Source: Neocallimastix lanati (nom. inval.) (Eukaryota > Neocallimastigomycota > Neocallimastigomycetes > Neocallimastigales > Neocallimastigaceae). From it: DNA of 64,000 nucleotides. The translations under genes were made by a program, and so were the position numbers. The stretch is from NCBI GenBank assembly GCA_016946835.1, contig JACVTC010000001.1, forward strand, positions 1,224,501 to 1,288,500, read 5' to 3'. The notes under the pieces were generated by a model. That model was not told the origin of the DNA, searched no databases, and saw nothing but the letters and a program-made list of their open reading frames with translations. Below, in pieces: positions 23,521-35,309 of this stretch (position 1 is the stretch's first letter; each line of letters opens with the position of its first letter).

Positions 23521-26439
23521 TTATATTTCAAAAGAAGATTTTTCTTTATATAATTCATCCATATAATGAATAAAGTTATTTTTATCTTCATCTATTAAAG
23601 TATTTGAATTTGATAATGTGAGACTAAAGAAATTGCAGTGGGAATTTTTTAAATCATCCAAAATTTGATTACTACTGCTTATATTAGATTCATACTCTAT
23701 AGAACAAATAGTACTTTCAGATATAGCAGGAGAGGCAATATCAAATCCGTAATAATCAACCGTTCTTTTTGGATTAAGTATAGGCGTTGGAGCTTCCCTA
23801 ACTTTTCCATATCCTGGAATATAATATGGGTAGTAAGGTTGAGCAGTACCATAGATATTATAATTTTGTACCATATAAATTGGGAGAATATCTATTTTTT
23901 TATAATCTTTATGTTTTATTGTCTCAGCAACAAAATCTTTAAAAAGTTCACGAGCTGGATTAAAAAGATCACGATAAAGAACATAGGGTGCATTTGTATG
24001 ATGTCTGTAAGATTTAACATAATCTCTACCAAAACTATCAACAATTGCAATGCAGGTGTACACAAACGAGTTTATGGTACTATCTAATATAATTTCTTTT
24101 TCAATTGGAATAGCATCCTTAAAGTTGTACTTTGGATAGAATTCTTTACTAAAGAAGAAACGTGGATGTGTAAAGCGTCTAAAATAGTGATTTGATTTCA
24201 AATAAATAAACTTTTCAGTAATATTTGGAATTTTATCGAAATACATTTCAATAACATGATGATTTTGAGTTGGGAAAATATCTTCTGGAATAATATCACG
24301 GTAATTAATAATTTCAATATGTTCATTTGTTTCATCAATCCATGAAAGATCTTCATTATTTTCATCCTGTGATATAAGGTAAATTTTTCCTTCAAACCAT
24401 GGTAAATACTTTTCAATTGAACGTAATGAATATTTTAATTCATTGATGAAATTTTTATTTTCAAGATTTTCTTTATTATTATTTTCGATAATATATACTA
24501 AAGATGTATTTTTAGCCCAAGACCATTCTTCACTTAATTCCTCACCATGATAGGAATTAAGGAAGTCAATCTCTTCTTGCTCACGAGTACTTATTTCCTT
24601 AATGTCTCCTGAGAGTATTCTCTTCTTTTCAATATACTCTTTAACAATGTTTACAAGATGAACTCTAAGCATTGATTTAAATTTTTTGATACTTTTTGAA
24701 CTATAAGTTTTTTTAAGTTCATAAGTAGCATTATTAATAAATGAATTAGTTTCAATAATCCTTTCAACATATGTTTTCTCTAATTCTTTATATTCCTTCT
24801 TTTCAAACGAAGAAGGCTCCGGATAACGATCAAGCATAAATCCAGAAAATTCGTAAAGAGCTTTATCTTTCGAATAATTATCATTGAAATTATAGACAAG
24901 AAGATTTGGACGAGTTTTCATAAGATTAAAGTACTGATTATTTCTATCAGAATTATCGGTAATCTCACCATATTTTATAAAAAGGTCCCCTTCTTTCCCA
25001 GAAACGATTTTAACACCATACTTTTGAATTGTACTATTTGTAGATAATGGTTTACCAACAAATTCTTCAGCCTTACCTTTACCTCCAAGTTTTAATGGAA
25101 ATTCTGGATGTTTAGTAGCATATTCCATATAAACTTGGAAAAGATACTGTGAATAAAACTTATGACCATTTCTAAAACGATTTGAAAAATTTTCTTTAAA
25201 TTCTTCATGGAAAAGCTCTCGAAAAGGAGCCAGTAGATCACGGTAATAAACATAAGGGGTATGAAATAAATCACGATAGACAAAATTTTTATCGAAATAT
25301 TTACGAATTAGTTTCTCAGTGTAGTATTTTGTAGCTGTAAATAATTTGTAAACATCATTTTTATCAATAATTTTTTGGACCTCTTCTTTTTTCAATTTAA
25401 CTGAGAAACGTCTATAGATTTTTGGATAAAAGGTTTTTCTTGTAAAGAAAAAGCATGGATGAATATAATTATTCAAGAAAAAATCATCATTTAAATATAT
25501 AAAACGTTCAGTAATTCCTGGTATTTTATCAAGAAAAGCTTCAATAGTATTTGAATCATAAGTAGGATAAATATGTTCAGGAAAAATATCAATATGATAA
25601 ACCACCTTAATTCTTGGATTGGTCGTATCTAACCATTTTGGAATTTGATTATTTGTTAATATATAGATAGTACCATTATGCCATGGTAAATATTTTTCTA
25701 ATGAACGAAGAGAATAGCGTAACTCATCAACTGAACGATCTCTACTATTTACACTTCTAAAACCACCGTTATACTTTGCTTTTACATCTGAAAAATCAAC
25801 ATCTGAACCATCAACCCATGTATAAACAATTGAAATATTTCTAACCCAGTCCCATTCTGGTCCTATTTCTTCACCTTTATAATCATGAATATAATCGATA
25901 TCATCTTTATTTTCTTTTAATGAAGTAATATTTTCAGTATTCGTATTGATATTAGTATTTGAATCATTACTATTATTATTATTATTATTACTGTTATTTA
26001 AATGTTTTTCAACATTTTCAACATTAACATTGTTATCATTTTCAATATAATTTACATTTTCTTTTTCATTGTCAAGTATTATATCGTTAGCATTATTAAT
26101 ATCAAAGTTTTCTTCATTATTAATATCAAAGTTTTCTTCATTATTAATATCAAAGTTTTCTTCATTATTTATATCAAAGTTTTCTTCATTATTTATATCA
26201 AAGTTTTCTTCATTATTAATATCAAGGTTTTCCTTATTATTAATATCATCATCATAAAGAATTTTTTTTATATCATTTGAATTTGAAATATTATCAATTA
26301 TTATATTAGCTTTATCAATTTCATTTATACTTTTATCCACCTTTTTTATTTTTATTAAAATTATAAATGTGAATGATATAAAAATACTATAAATTAGTAT
26401 TAAAATAATTATTTTCCTAGATATTATACCACTAATCAT
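23521..26439 (-). CDS. Stealth-family sugar-phosphate transferase-like protein with duplicated domain (B)
   Basis: 972 residues, paralogue of the protein at 17461 with the same plan. Hydrophobic anchor about 10-31 (type II topology predicted), acidic Asn-rich stalk, repeat 1 with WVDGSD (216-221), RDRSVDELRYS and NDD (325-327), then CR3 (FHTPYVYYRDL) and CR4 ending PEPSSFE. The second repeat again lacks the motifs: IIENNNKEN replaces WVDGSD and KSN replaces NDD. It ends LYKEKSSFEI. The stalk differs from its paralogue by a tandem octapeptide array, about seven copies of ENFDINNE (residues 72-124). Single exon. The conserved loss of motifs in repeat 2 of both paralogues means the degeneration predates their duplication. 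Likely role: glycan phosphorylation in the secretory pathway, by family inference only. Confidence 0.85.
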   Translation of the reverse strand: MISGIISRKIIILILIYSIFISFTFIILIKIKKVDKSINEIDKANIIIDNISNSNDIKKILYDDDINNKENLDINNEENFDINNEENFDINNEENFDINNEENFDINNEENFDINNANDIILDNEKENVNYIENDNNVNVENVEKHLNNSNNNNNNSNDSNTNINTNTENITSLKENKDDIDYIHDYKGEEIGPEWDWVRNISIVYTWVDGSDVDFSDVKAKYNGGFRSVNSRDRSVDELRYSLRSLEKYLPWHNGTIYILTNNQIPKWLDTTNPRIKVVYHIDIFPEHIYPTYDSNTIEAFLDKIPGITERFIYLNDDFFLNNYIHPCFFFTRKTFYPKIYRRFSVKLKKEEVQKIIDKNDVYKLFTATKYYTEKLIRKYFDKNFVYRDLFHTPYVYYRDLLAPFRELFHEEFKENFSNRFRNGHKFYSQYLFQVYMEYATKHPEFPLKLGGKGKAEEFVGKPLSTNSTIQKYGVKIVSGKEGDLFIKYGEITDNSDRNNQYFNLMKTRPNLLVYNFNDNYSKDKALYEFSGFMLDRYPEPSSFEKKEYKELEKTYVERIIETNSFINNATYELKKTYSSKSIKKFKSMLRVHLVNIVKEYIEKKRILSGDIKEISTREQEEIDFLNSYHGEELSEEWSWAKNTSLVYIIENNNKENLENKNFINELKYSLRSIEKYLPWFEGKIYLISQDENNEDLSWIDETNEHIEIINYRDIIPEDIFPTQNHHVIEMYFDKIPNITEKFIYLKSNHYFRRFTHPRFFFSKEFYPKYNFKDAIPIEKEIILDSTINSFVYTCIAIVDSFGRDYVKSYRHHTNAPYVLYRDLFNPARELFKDFVAETIKHKDYKKIDILPIYMVQNYNIYGTAQPYYPYYIPGYGKVREAPTPILNPKRTVDYYGFDIASPAISESTICSIEYESNISSSNQILDDLKNSHCNFFSLTLSNSNTLIDEDKNNFIHYMDELYKEKSSFEI
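26085..26240 (-). repeat. In-frame 24 bp tandem repeat in the Stealth protein B stalk
   Basis: About seven copies of a 24 bp unit encoding (E)NFDINNE. The central copies are nearly identical; the outer ones diverge (NLDINNEE, NFDINNAN). The unit is a multiple of three, so copy number can vary without frameshift. Confidence 0.9.
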
Positions 26440-29389
26440 TATTAATTTTTTTTTTTTTTTTTTGATTATATTAATATATAATTAATATATTATTATTTTA
26501 CTATTGATTTATAATCATCAATATAAAAAAGTTTATATGACACCTATATATTTTTTTTATATTAAAATATTAAATAGTTTTAATATGGAAAATAATATAC
26601 ATTTATTCTTAAAATTAATAAACTAATATATTAATAATGTAGAAAGTCTATATTGAAATTAAATATTAATAAGTTATATACATATATTAATTTTTAAATA
26701 GGATAATATATAAATTGTATAATTAAAAAAGAAATAATTACTTATGCCAATGTTTTTTTTTTTTTTTTTTTTGATAAATTAATGTATGTGAATGTAGAAT
26801 ATTTATTTTTTTACTAATAATAAATAATGATTATCATATTAATTTTTTATATTAAAAATATAAAAATATTATAAAAAGGGAATAAATGATTTATATATAT
26901 TTATTTAAGAATATTAAATTTATATGAAGTATTTAATATATTAATAATAAATGGGAAATATTATTAAATATTATATATTAATATGATATTAATATGCTTA
27001 TATTAATTTTTATAATAGGGTAAATTAAAAAAAAAAGAAAAAAATTACCATATAACCATGTCATTTTTTTTTTTATAATGTATATATTTTTATTAATATT
27101 AAATAATATTATCTTTTTTTTTTATGTATTAAAATATTAAAATAATATAAAAGTAAAATAATATTATATATATACAAATAAAAAAATTATTAATTAATAA
27201 ATAATTAATAAATTAATAATAAGGAGAAGAGTCAATATAATAATAATGTAATTTATAAATAATAATTAATAAAAAAAAATGAGAATAGTCATAATAATAG
27301 TATAATTAATAAATAATAATTACAAAAAAAAAAAATTACCATATATAAAATCAATGTATACATTTCTTAATATATTAAATTTATTAATAATAAATTCTTA
27401 ATAATTGTTCAATTATTGATCTAAAAATTAAAATTTAAATTAAAATTGATAATTATATATAATTGGAACTTTATAATATATACTAATGAGATTATTTTAA
27501 TTTCTATTTAAATTTCATTTATATATATAGACATTTAATTTAAATATATAAATTTTTTTAAAAAAAAGTTTTTTTTTTTTTTTTTTTTTTTTTGGAAATT
27601 AAATATATAAAGTTTTAATATTAATATCCTATTTTATTAAAATCTAATGGACAATTATTTAAATATCAAATAAAATTAAAATAAAAAAAAAAATAATTTT
27701 AATAAATATTATAATTATAATAATTATAATAAATAGAATTATTTAAATAAATAGAATAACTATAATAAATACAATAATTACAAATTCAGTGGTGTATTAT
27801 AATATTTAATTCGTTTAAAATATTAATTATTATATTATTTTCATTATATTTCAAATTAATTATTATATTATTTTCATTATATTTCAAATAATTACTAACC
27901 AGTATCTTTAATAATGATAATGAAGTTTTAAATTTCATTAAATAAGAGTAAAAATAATTAAATTTTATTATAAATTAATTATTATATTTTTATTTAAATT
28001 TAAATATTTTTTTATTATATTTTAATTATTTCTTTTATTATTTTAATTTTTTCTTATATATGAAAAACCAAAGTTAAAATCATAATAAATAACTATAGTG
28101 ATATAATTAATGTATAATTCAAATAATTAAAATAAAGAAATATTATTAATGTATAATTAAAATAAAGAAATATTATTAATGTATAATTAAAATAAAGAAA
28201 TATTATTAATGTATAATTAAAATAAAGAAATATTATTAATGTATAATTAAAATAAAGAAATATTATTAATGTATAATTAAAATAAAGAAATATTATTAAT
28301 GTATAATTAAAATAAAGAAATATTATTAATGTATAATTAAAATAAAGAAATATTATTAATGTATAATTAAAATAAAGAAATATTATTAATTTATAACTAA
28401 AATATAGAAATATAATTAAAAATTTACTAGATTTTTTTTTTTTTTTTAATTTTAAAGTTTATGTTTTGGTTTATAAATAAATAAATAAAAAAACAAAAAC
28501 AAAACAAATCAAAAAAAAAAAAAAAAAATATTATTTAATTTTTTGGTAATTGTAAACAATAAAAGTACCAAAATATTTAAAATATGTCTTTTTTTATTTT
28601 TTTAAAAAGTATATTAAATAATATAAAAATTTTTGTAAATTTTTACTAGTTTTAACCGTATTTTGAAATATTTATTTAATATTATTTTCACTATATTATA
28701 TTACTTATAGCGGTTATTATTATGTTTTAAATTGAATAAAATATAAACTTTATTATTTAATAAAACCTATCAATAACGAAAATATATCAATAAATCAATA
28801 AATATGGAGAAAATATATCTATTTATACAAATTGTTTGTTTCATTATTATTATTATTATTATTATATAATTATTATTATGTAAAATTTACAATTGCTAAA
28901 TATTGAAACAAAAATAATACTTTTACTACCTCAAAAAATAATTCATATAATAATAATAATGAAAAATTAATACTTTTATATTACCCTTTTTTTATTTATT
29001 TTTTATTTTTTAGTTTTTTGTTTTATATATATATATTTTGTTTTTATCCATATTCATAGATACTCATTAGAGTAAATATGGTGGAAATGATATCCAACCA
29101 CTATCTTTCATATTTCCGAATTTTTTTTTTTTTTTCTGATGAAAGTTAGAACTTTTTTATATAAATACCTTTATTTATTTATAGACTATTTCTCTTTAGT
29201 TTATAGAATATTTTTAATTTATATTCTACTTCAATATTATTTTAATAATATTGAAAAAAAAATTTTTTTTTAATATATATATTTTATGAAATTTTAATTT
29301 ATTGCTTATATCAAATATTTAATTAATATATTTATATATTAATAAAATTTAAGACTATTAAAGACTTCATAAAAAAAAAATGAAAAAAT
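26440..29389. other. AT-rich intergenic with minisatellite
   Basis: Simple AT sequence, T-tracts and a 30 bp minisatellite (listed separately). A slightly less AT-rich patch at 29040-29130 may be a decayed repeat. No gene is visible. Confidence 0.55.
28120..28390. repeat. 30 bp minisatellite, about nine near-perfect copies
   Basis: The unit TATTATTAATGTATAATTAA-AATAAAGAAA is repeated head to tail with essentially no differences until the last copy, which indicates recent expansion. It is non-coding and has no unique spacers. Confidence 0.95.
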
Positions 29390-29640
29390 AAGTTTAAAAA
29401 TAAGTTTTTTGGAAGGCCGTTAATTTTTTCCATTTTTATCGATAATAATTCCTTATGGATTAAGATTATGGGAAAATTTGTATCAAGTTTTCTTTTTTTT
29501 TTTTTTTTTTTTTCTTTATCATTTTAATATCTATGTTTTTGATGAACGGTTGATTTAACGGTATACAAATTGATTTAATCAATGGTTTTCAAATATATGG
29601 AAATTATTTTTCCTAATAGAGTTTTTCGTATATATTTTTA
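29390..29640 (-). mobile_element. Decayed LINE 3' fragment
   Basis: Patches resemble the C-terminal coding region and downstream sequence of the full LINE and of the copies at 31250 and 32580: CATTTTTATCGATAATAATTCC, then a TTATCATTTT...GATGAACGG..GATTTAACGG series corresponding to the TTATCATTTCGACGTCGACGC block. Strongly diverged; orientation is inferred from that block. Confidence 0.4.
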
Positions 29641-30099
29641 TTTAGAATATTCCCCCTTATGAATGTATTCCATAAAATTTTGTAACATTTTTGTTAAAGA
29701 GAAGGGTAAATGAAAATTGGAATATAACTAATTAAATGAGTAACAATGCAAGAATATTCTTTTTATCAATTAAAACATCGTAATTAACGATTTAATATAA
29801 TAACTTACTATTAGAATTATGAATTTTACAAAGAATGGTTTAATAATAAATGGACAACAATAGTATTATGTTTCCATAACTGTAAACCATTGCAGTTATG
29901 TAAGCCATAATATTTGTTGAAAAGGTCCCAATAAAATTAGAGAGTGTGTAAAATATTTATATATTATTATTATATTTACAATATGTTTATTTAAAGTTGT
30001 ATGCTATTTATAAAAATATTTATATAATAATTAAATATTATAATTCAAATAAATAAAATAATATCCTTTTTTAATAAATATATATATACAAAAAAAAAA

Positions 30100-30660
30100 A
30101 AAAATCACTATTTTTGTCTTATTATTTCGATGTTGACGCTTTTGACAATGGTAGGCTCAAATGTTATATAAATTGATTATTTTTTATAGAGTTTCAACCA
30201 TTAATATTCTAGCTAATATAGAGGTTAAAATATTTAGTATTCGAGAAGGGATTAACATAGAGAAGACTATTAGAGATAGGAATTGTGAATTCAGAATAAT
30301 ACCTGGTTCTATTAAAGTTTATACTGCTAAATATGTGAATCCTTAAAGTAATCTTCCAATTTATTGCTTTTAACTGATAAGTGTTTTGCAATCATATAAA
30401 TAACCTTCAAATAATCAGTATTATTATTAAAAATTAACTCTTAGGATGAAGGTGTTTTCCATATTAATGTAGTTTTATAAAAAATCCATGAATAATTTCA
30501 TTACAATTTAATATATATATATATATTTTAGAACTCCCATAGTCTACTTTCAGTCCAAGATTTAAGGTCATGAATGAAAATTAAAATAAATTTTTCATAG
30601 TCAGGGCCAAAATGTCTCAGGCCTCTACTTACCGTCCACATATTAAAATAAGAAATAAAG
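30100..30660 (-). mobile_element. LINE remnant joining both ends of the element
   Basis: 30120-30160 resembles the LINE C-terminal block (TTATTTCGATGTTGACGCTT). 30430-30600 resembles the N-terminal coding part (reverse complement encodes the LIFIHDL..SW-type motif at about 30540-30590). The endonuclease and reverse-transcriptase coding parts are absent, so this is an internally deleted, broken copy. Confidence 0.5.
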
Positions 30661-31249
30661 CTATATTAATAGACATTATTTTTTATAATAAAAGAATATA
30701 GAGCATTAAATATCAAATGTATATTAAATAAATTGAAAAAAATACATGAGATGTAATGAATTAATTCCTACAGGAATATAAAATAGTATCATAATTACAT
30801 AATCATCCAAAAAAATAAAATAAAATAAAATATATATATATATGATAAAAATAACATTATAATACCATACATGAATGATTTATTTATGAAAAAATAATAA
30901 ATATATGAAAAAAAATAAAAATATGGAATAAAGAAAAAGATACATGAAAGAAAAATTATGCTATTTTTAGAAAAAAAAATTTTTTTTTTTTTTATAAAAA
31001 ATTAATAAATAATTTTGATAAATAATAATAATTACTCCAACTACAACAAGCAACAAGCAATTGTACCAAAATAAAAAATCAACGTATAAAAACTAAGTAT
31101 ACTATTAATCACACCACAATATAAATTTTTTTTTTTATTTTTATTTTTATTTTTATTTTTATTTTTATATTAAATTAGGAATAAATTTTATTTAATAATA
31201 TTCATTAAAAAAAATTTTTAAATGAATATAAAATATGTGAAATTTTTTT

Positions 31250-31500
31250 ACATTAATATTAAACGACTCCGTTATGAGTTTCGAGGACGAAATGATCTCT
31301 AACTCTTCCCATTCATCGATGATAACTCCATATAGATAAAAAATTATCATTTGAATCTTTATCAGAATTTCTTCTTTACCTTATCGTTTCGACGTCGACG
31401 CTCTTGACAACCGTTGTTCTAATAGTATAAAATTAATCATAGTATGATAATCAACTAATCACAATAGGCATAATTTGAGTAAGGCATTCCACAAGCCCTA
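31250..31500 (-). mobile_element. LINE 3' fragment interrupted by a retroposon
   Basis: 31300-31430 carries CATTCATCGATGATAA and TTATCGTTTCGACGTCGACG-CTCTTG, matching the C-terminal coding region of the full LINE (48640-48720). The sequence runs to ATTCCACAAGCCC, the counterpart of ATTCCGCCAAGCCC at 48783. It stops abruptly at the T-tract of the minus-strand retroposon beginning at 31501. Confidence 0.6.
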
Positions 31501-31800
31501 TTTTTTTTTTTTTATTTAAAGCCGCAATTATTGCGAACTTTTAATTTTTTTTTATTTATTCATTTATTGATTACATGAATAATTTTTTTTTAAAAAAAAA
31601 AAAAAACACGAAATTAAAAAAATAAATATTATTTGTCCAAATTGAACATAATAATTATTTTTTTATTTCATTTTTTAAATAGTAATCGGAAATAAAAATA
31701 AAGTGTTTAAATATATATTTAGAAAAAAAAAGTTCATAGGCAACGAACCTCACCTCCAGGGGATAAGATTATACTTTAGGAATAGCAATCCTTGTTGAGT
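31501..31800 (-). mobile_element. A-tailed retroposon, minus strand
   Basis: The T-tract 31501-31513 (A-tail on the other strand) is followed by GCCGCAATTATTGCGAACTT, then the AT-rich middle with ATTTGTCCAAATTGAACATA, and GGCAACGAACCTCACCTCC. All match the family. At its head end it continues into AATAGCAATCCTTGTTGAGT-ACTAG, the module into which the full LINE inserted elsewhere. Confidence 0.7.
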
Positions 31801-31935
31801 ACTAGCCTTAAGGCATAATTTCTGTAAAGAGAGCTGCAGTTTGTATTTAAGAATGGTGTTTTAGGAATATTCACTAGAAATGATTTGGTTCTTAAACAAA
31901 AACATTCCCATTCCTTTTGTGTAATTTAAATCAAT
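31770..31935. repeat. Uninterrupted copy of the LINE target module
   Basis: GAATAGCAATCCTTGTTGAG-TACTAGCCTTAAGGCATAAT... aligns on its left with 48272-48300 and on its right with 53260-53410, the two flanks of the full LINE. This copy lacks the insertion. It continues through CACTAGAAATGATTTGGTTC and AAACATTCCCATTCC, which also occur at 53337-53400; the first of these also occurs at 35725-35765. Confidence 0.8.
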
Positions 31936-31959
31936 AATGTCTGCATCTCTTCCATCAAG

Positions 31960-31962
<3 letters not shown>

Positions 31963-32007
<45 letters not shown>

Positions 32008-32032
32008 CTGTTATTATTGCAAACTTTAATCT

Positions 32033-32063
<31 letters not shown>

Positions 32064-32410
32064 TTCATTCATTCATTCATTTATTAATTATAAGAATATT
32101 TTTTTTAAAAGAAAAAACACAGAATTAATAAAATAATATATATTATATGTCCAATTAGAACTTTATAATATATCAAATAGTAACGTGAAATAAAAAGTAG
32201 TATTCAAAGTAATATTCAAATTACAGGGTATAAATGAATTCAGAAAAAAGTTCCTATACAACGAACCTCATATCCTTATGGATTATGGTTTGAATTGACA
32301 ACCTGAAAGAAATCATGGTCTTCTCCTTCAGCTCCTTCAGAGGCATTTGCCCTACAAGCTTGTTTTACTGCATTTTCAGCGTTGATGTTCCTGATTAGTT
32401 TGTGCATTGT
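31963..32410 (-). mobile_element. A-tailed retroposon with head, minus strand
   Basis: A T-tract of about 43 bases at 31963-32005 is followed by AGCTGTTATTATTGCAAACT, an ATTT/ATTC microsatellite, ATATGTCCAATT, then CAACGAACCTCATATCC and the GC-richer head to about 32410. The minus-strand head reads through a peptide-like frame (INAENAVKQACRANASE, then DHDFFQVVNSN) shared with the copy at 8490. This is one of two copies in the window with head and tail together. Confidence 0.72.
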
Positions 32411-32579
32411 GCATATACTGTAGTAATAGTAACCTTTATTTTTTTTTTTTTTTTTTTTTTTTTTATAGAATTAGAGAAAAAACTTTGTTTAATTTATAAT
32501 AATAATAAAGTTACAAGATTTAAATAAAAAATAAAAAAATAAAACTCATAAAATGAAATATTATATATTATATAATTAT

Positions 32580-34490
32580 AAAAGCGCATTAGAAACAATA
32601 GTTTTTAACTTTTCTCATTCATCGATGATAATACCACGTCCATTATTGCGTAGTAATAATTTCAATATTAGTGTTATAAATCGAATCTGTATCCGATCTT
32701 TCACCAGGAGGTGAAAATTCCATGCCTTATCATTTCGACGTCGCCGCTCTTAGCAACGGTAGATTCAACGGAATACCATTTCATCATCAATCTAAAAAGA
32801 TCGACAAATTAGTGGTATTACGTTTGTTAGAAAGTCCGCAATCCCTACAAAATACGGAACAGTCGACGAAGTTGAACTTTGTTTAAAAATACTGTCAACT
32901 AAATGTCTTTGTTCCCCATCATTAAGTTTAATTTTTTCATATATTGAACGCCCGCCAAGAAGAGCAAACTCAATATAAAATAATAAATATTATTATCATA
33001 ATCCTTTTTCTGAATCTAAAGAAACATCCAAGGATTTTTTGTTCAATTATCATTGAAAAGTTCAAAAAGAGATCATCTAGAAAAGGTAAAGATTAATTTC
33101 TGTATTTTTCCAATTTTTCAATTTTCCATTTCTTTACAGGCAAAGATCACAAGGAACTCTAGCATGAACTTTATCATCAATTTTATTAGCCGTTTCTATA
33201 AATTTTGTTCACTATTTCATTATAACTAAACTCTTCATCATCATCAAGAAGAATGAAGAAGTAATTACTTGAGAATATTTCATTTTTATTTTATTTACAT
33301 ATGCTGGGACCATTCGAATCTTCTAGATAGAGTAGGAGCATGAAAACCTTCTAATTTATCTTTCTTACAGGAAAGAATAAGAGGGAAGTAGTCAGAAATA
33401 ACATTGAATGAATGTACTACAAACAGATACTTAATTCATGTATTCCTTCATTTTTACAGTTAAATAAAACATGATCAATATAAGACGATCCTACCATTCC
33501 GAGCCCATGTGAAATCAAGACCCTTTAAGTTTTTGGAGAACTACTGATGAGATGATTTATGAAGTAAACTTTCTAATTGGGATTTAGACATATTAAAGTC
33601 ACCTACAAGTATAGAGGGAATATTAGAATGTTTCTTTATCCAATTAGTAATTTCTGAAAAGGCATTTCGTTCTTTCATCCTTATGAGTGATCGTAGGAAC
33701 ATAAATATTAACCAATAGTACATTTAATTCCTCCAAAAAGAAATAATGTTAACAGAAATGATATATTTATATTCAAAGGGATCTGGAGAAAAGGAACATG
33801 AACGATGTACTCTTATGCTAAGACCTCTCATACCAGGTATATTTTGGATTAGCTTTTCTTAAAAATTATATTATAGTAACAAAGAAAAGGGTAATTATTT
33901 GAAAGTACATTAAGGTATTGGCTATTACCGACTTCTTGAGAGCAAATATAGATAGGTTTAAAAATTTCATTAAAGTATCTAATACCCTCATGTTTTTCCG
34001 CATTCCATCCATTCATGTTTCAACTGATACAAAGATTAAAGAACTGAGTAAACGGTAAGTAAATACTATTATATAGAAAATCTTTAACCATTGATTTAAT
34101 TTCAAAAGAAAAAAAATTTATTGTTAAATTTCCTAACATAACTGAAAGTTCGAATTTTGTTGGTTTTGATCCAATTAATTTTATAGATAGGAAGGCACTG
34201 AGTAAGAATAAATATAATATTTTAGATAATAAGTGGGTTTATCACAGTTTATCCTTAAAATGAAGTAATTTTCCATATTAGGTATGTGTTTTTTTTCGTA
34301 ATTCCATGAACTATTTCATTACAATTGGAAATACGCTTACTAAGAAATTCCCATAGTAACAAACCATGATTGAAGATCACGAATAAAGATAAGAATGAAA
34401 TCTTTATTCTGAATATCGTATCTTCGAAGGCCTCGTCTCAAAACAGGTATAGTTGCTGAATTTGAAGAAGTATTATCCATTACAAGAAAG
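32580..34490 (-). mobile_element. Old LINE copy lacking the reverse-transcriptase region
   Basis: On the minus strand, 34490-34350 matches the N-terminus of the intact LINE protein. 34060-33400 matches the endonuclease (33541-33723 encodes SILVGDFNMSKSQLESLL; intact copy AVLVGDFNMSLKKIKTYI). 33300-33070 matches the following region, and 33010-32580 matches the extreme C-terminus (GTCGCCGCTCTT, AATGTCTTTGTTCCCCATCA). The central part coding for the palm motifs and zinc knuckle is gone. Many frameshifts and stops remain; it is not functional. Confidence 0.75.
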
Positions 34491-35062
34491 CCTAAAAAAT
34501 AAAATAAAGGAAGTAAAAAAAAAAATAATAATAATAATAATAAAAATAGATAATTTTTTTTTACTTTTTCTTTTTTTTTTTTTAATATATAAAATAAAAT
34601 AAAAATAATAAAAGAAAATAAAAGAGAAAATAAACTCCCTTTAAATAGTATTAAAATAATTTGTTAGTGTTGAATATATGAAAGCTTGAAATATATCGTT
34701 ATTCTTTTTGATTTTGTAATTGTTTGATTTGGTAAATAATTGAGGCCTGTAATTTAATAATATATATAATTTTTCAATAGGGTTAAAAAGTTATAAATTC
34801 TTTGTACAATAACTAAAAGATATAAAAATAAAATAAAATACTTGTATACTTGTATATTCTGTTAAAATAAATAATCTATTCTTTTTATCTTTTGAATAAT
34901 TGTTTTTCTTTTCAATTAATAAAGCTCTTTAAAACGTAAAATATTTTCTGTTGAATAATCATATAATAGCTAAAATATAGATTTAAAGAAAAAAAAAGTT
35001 AGTAGTGAAAGACTATAAAAAGATTCCCATCCATTAAATAATGTCTTAAAACACAAGCTTTG

Positions 35063-35300
35063 GAGTGAATCATTCAATCTCTAACATTTCCATTTTACAA
35101 TAGCTACATGAGAGTATAAATAAATAGTACTATAGAAAAATACATATACAAAATAATAGTAAAAAAAATACAATAGATTCATTACAATGATAATATTATT
35201 AATAATACAACTCCAATGTTACTACATATCCAGTTTTAAAACAATGTAAAACATCAAGTTCACTTTCTATAGTCTTCCAGTATTCCAATTTTCTCTCTTC
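35063..35300 (+). repeat. Inverted repeat, left copy (about 240 bp)
   Basis: Matches the reverse complement of 41415-41670 over about 230 bp with scattered differences: blocks such as CTATTGTAAAATG, CTCTCATGTAGCTATTG, AATGAATCTATTGTATTTTT and AACATTGGAGTTGTAT, all read on the minus strand here. The pair encloses the LRR-CBM18 gene. It may be two copies of one unknown element inserted in opposite orientations. Confidence 0.75.
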
Positions 35301-35309
35301 GTACTAGAA

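Noticed and set aside
28120-28390. Possible CRISPR array
   Set aside because: Units are head to tail with no unique spacers, in a eukaryotic setting; it is a minisatellite.
29860-29910. CATAACTG...CAGTTATG hairpin as a regulatory or RNA element
   Set aside because: A single short stem in isolation; not beyond chance in this composition.
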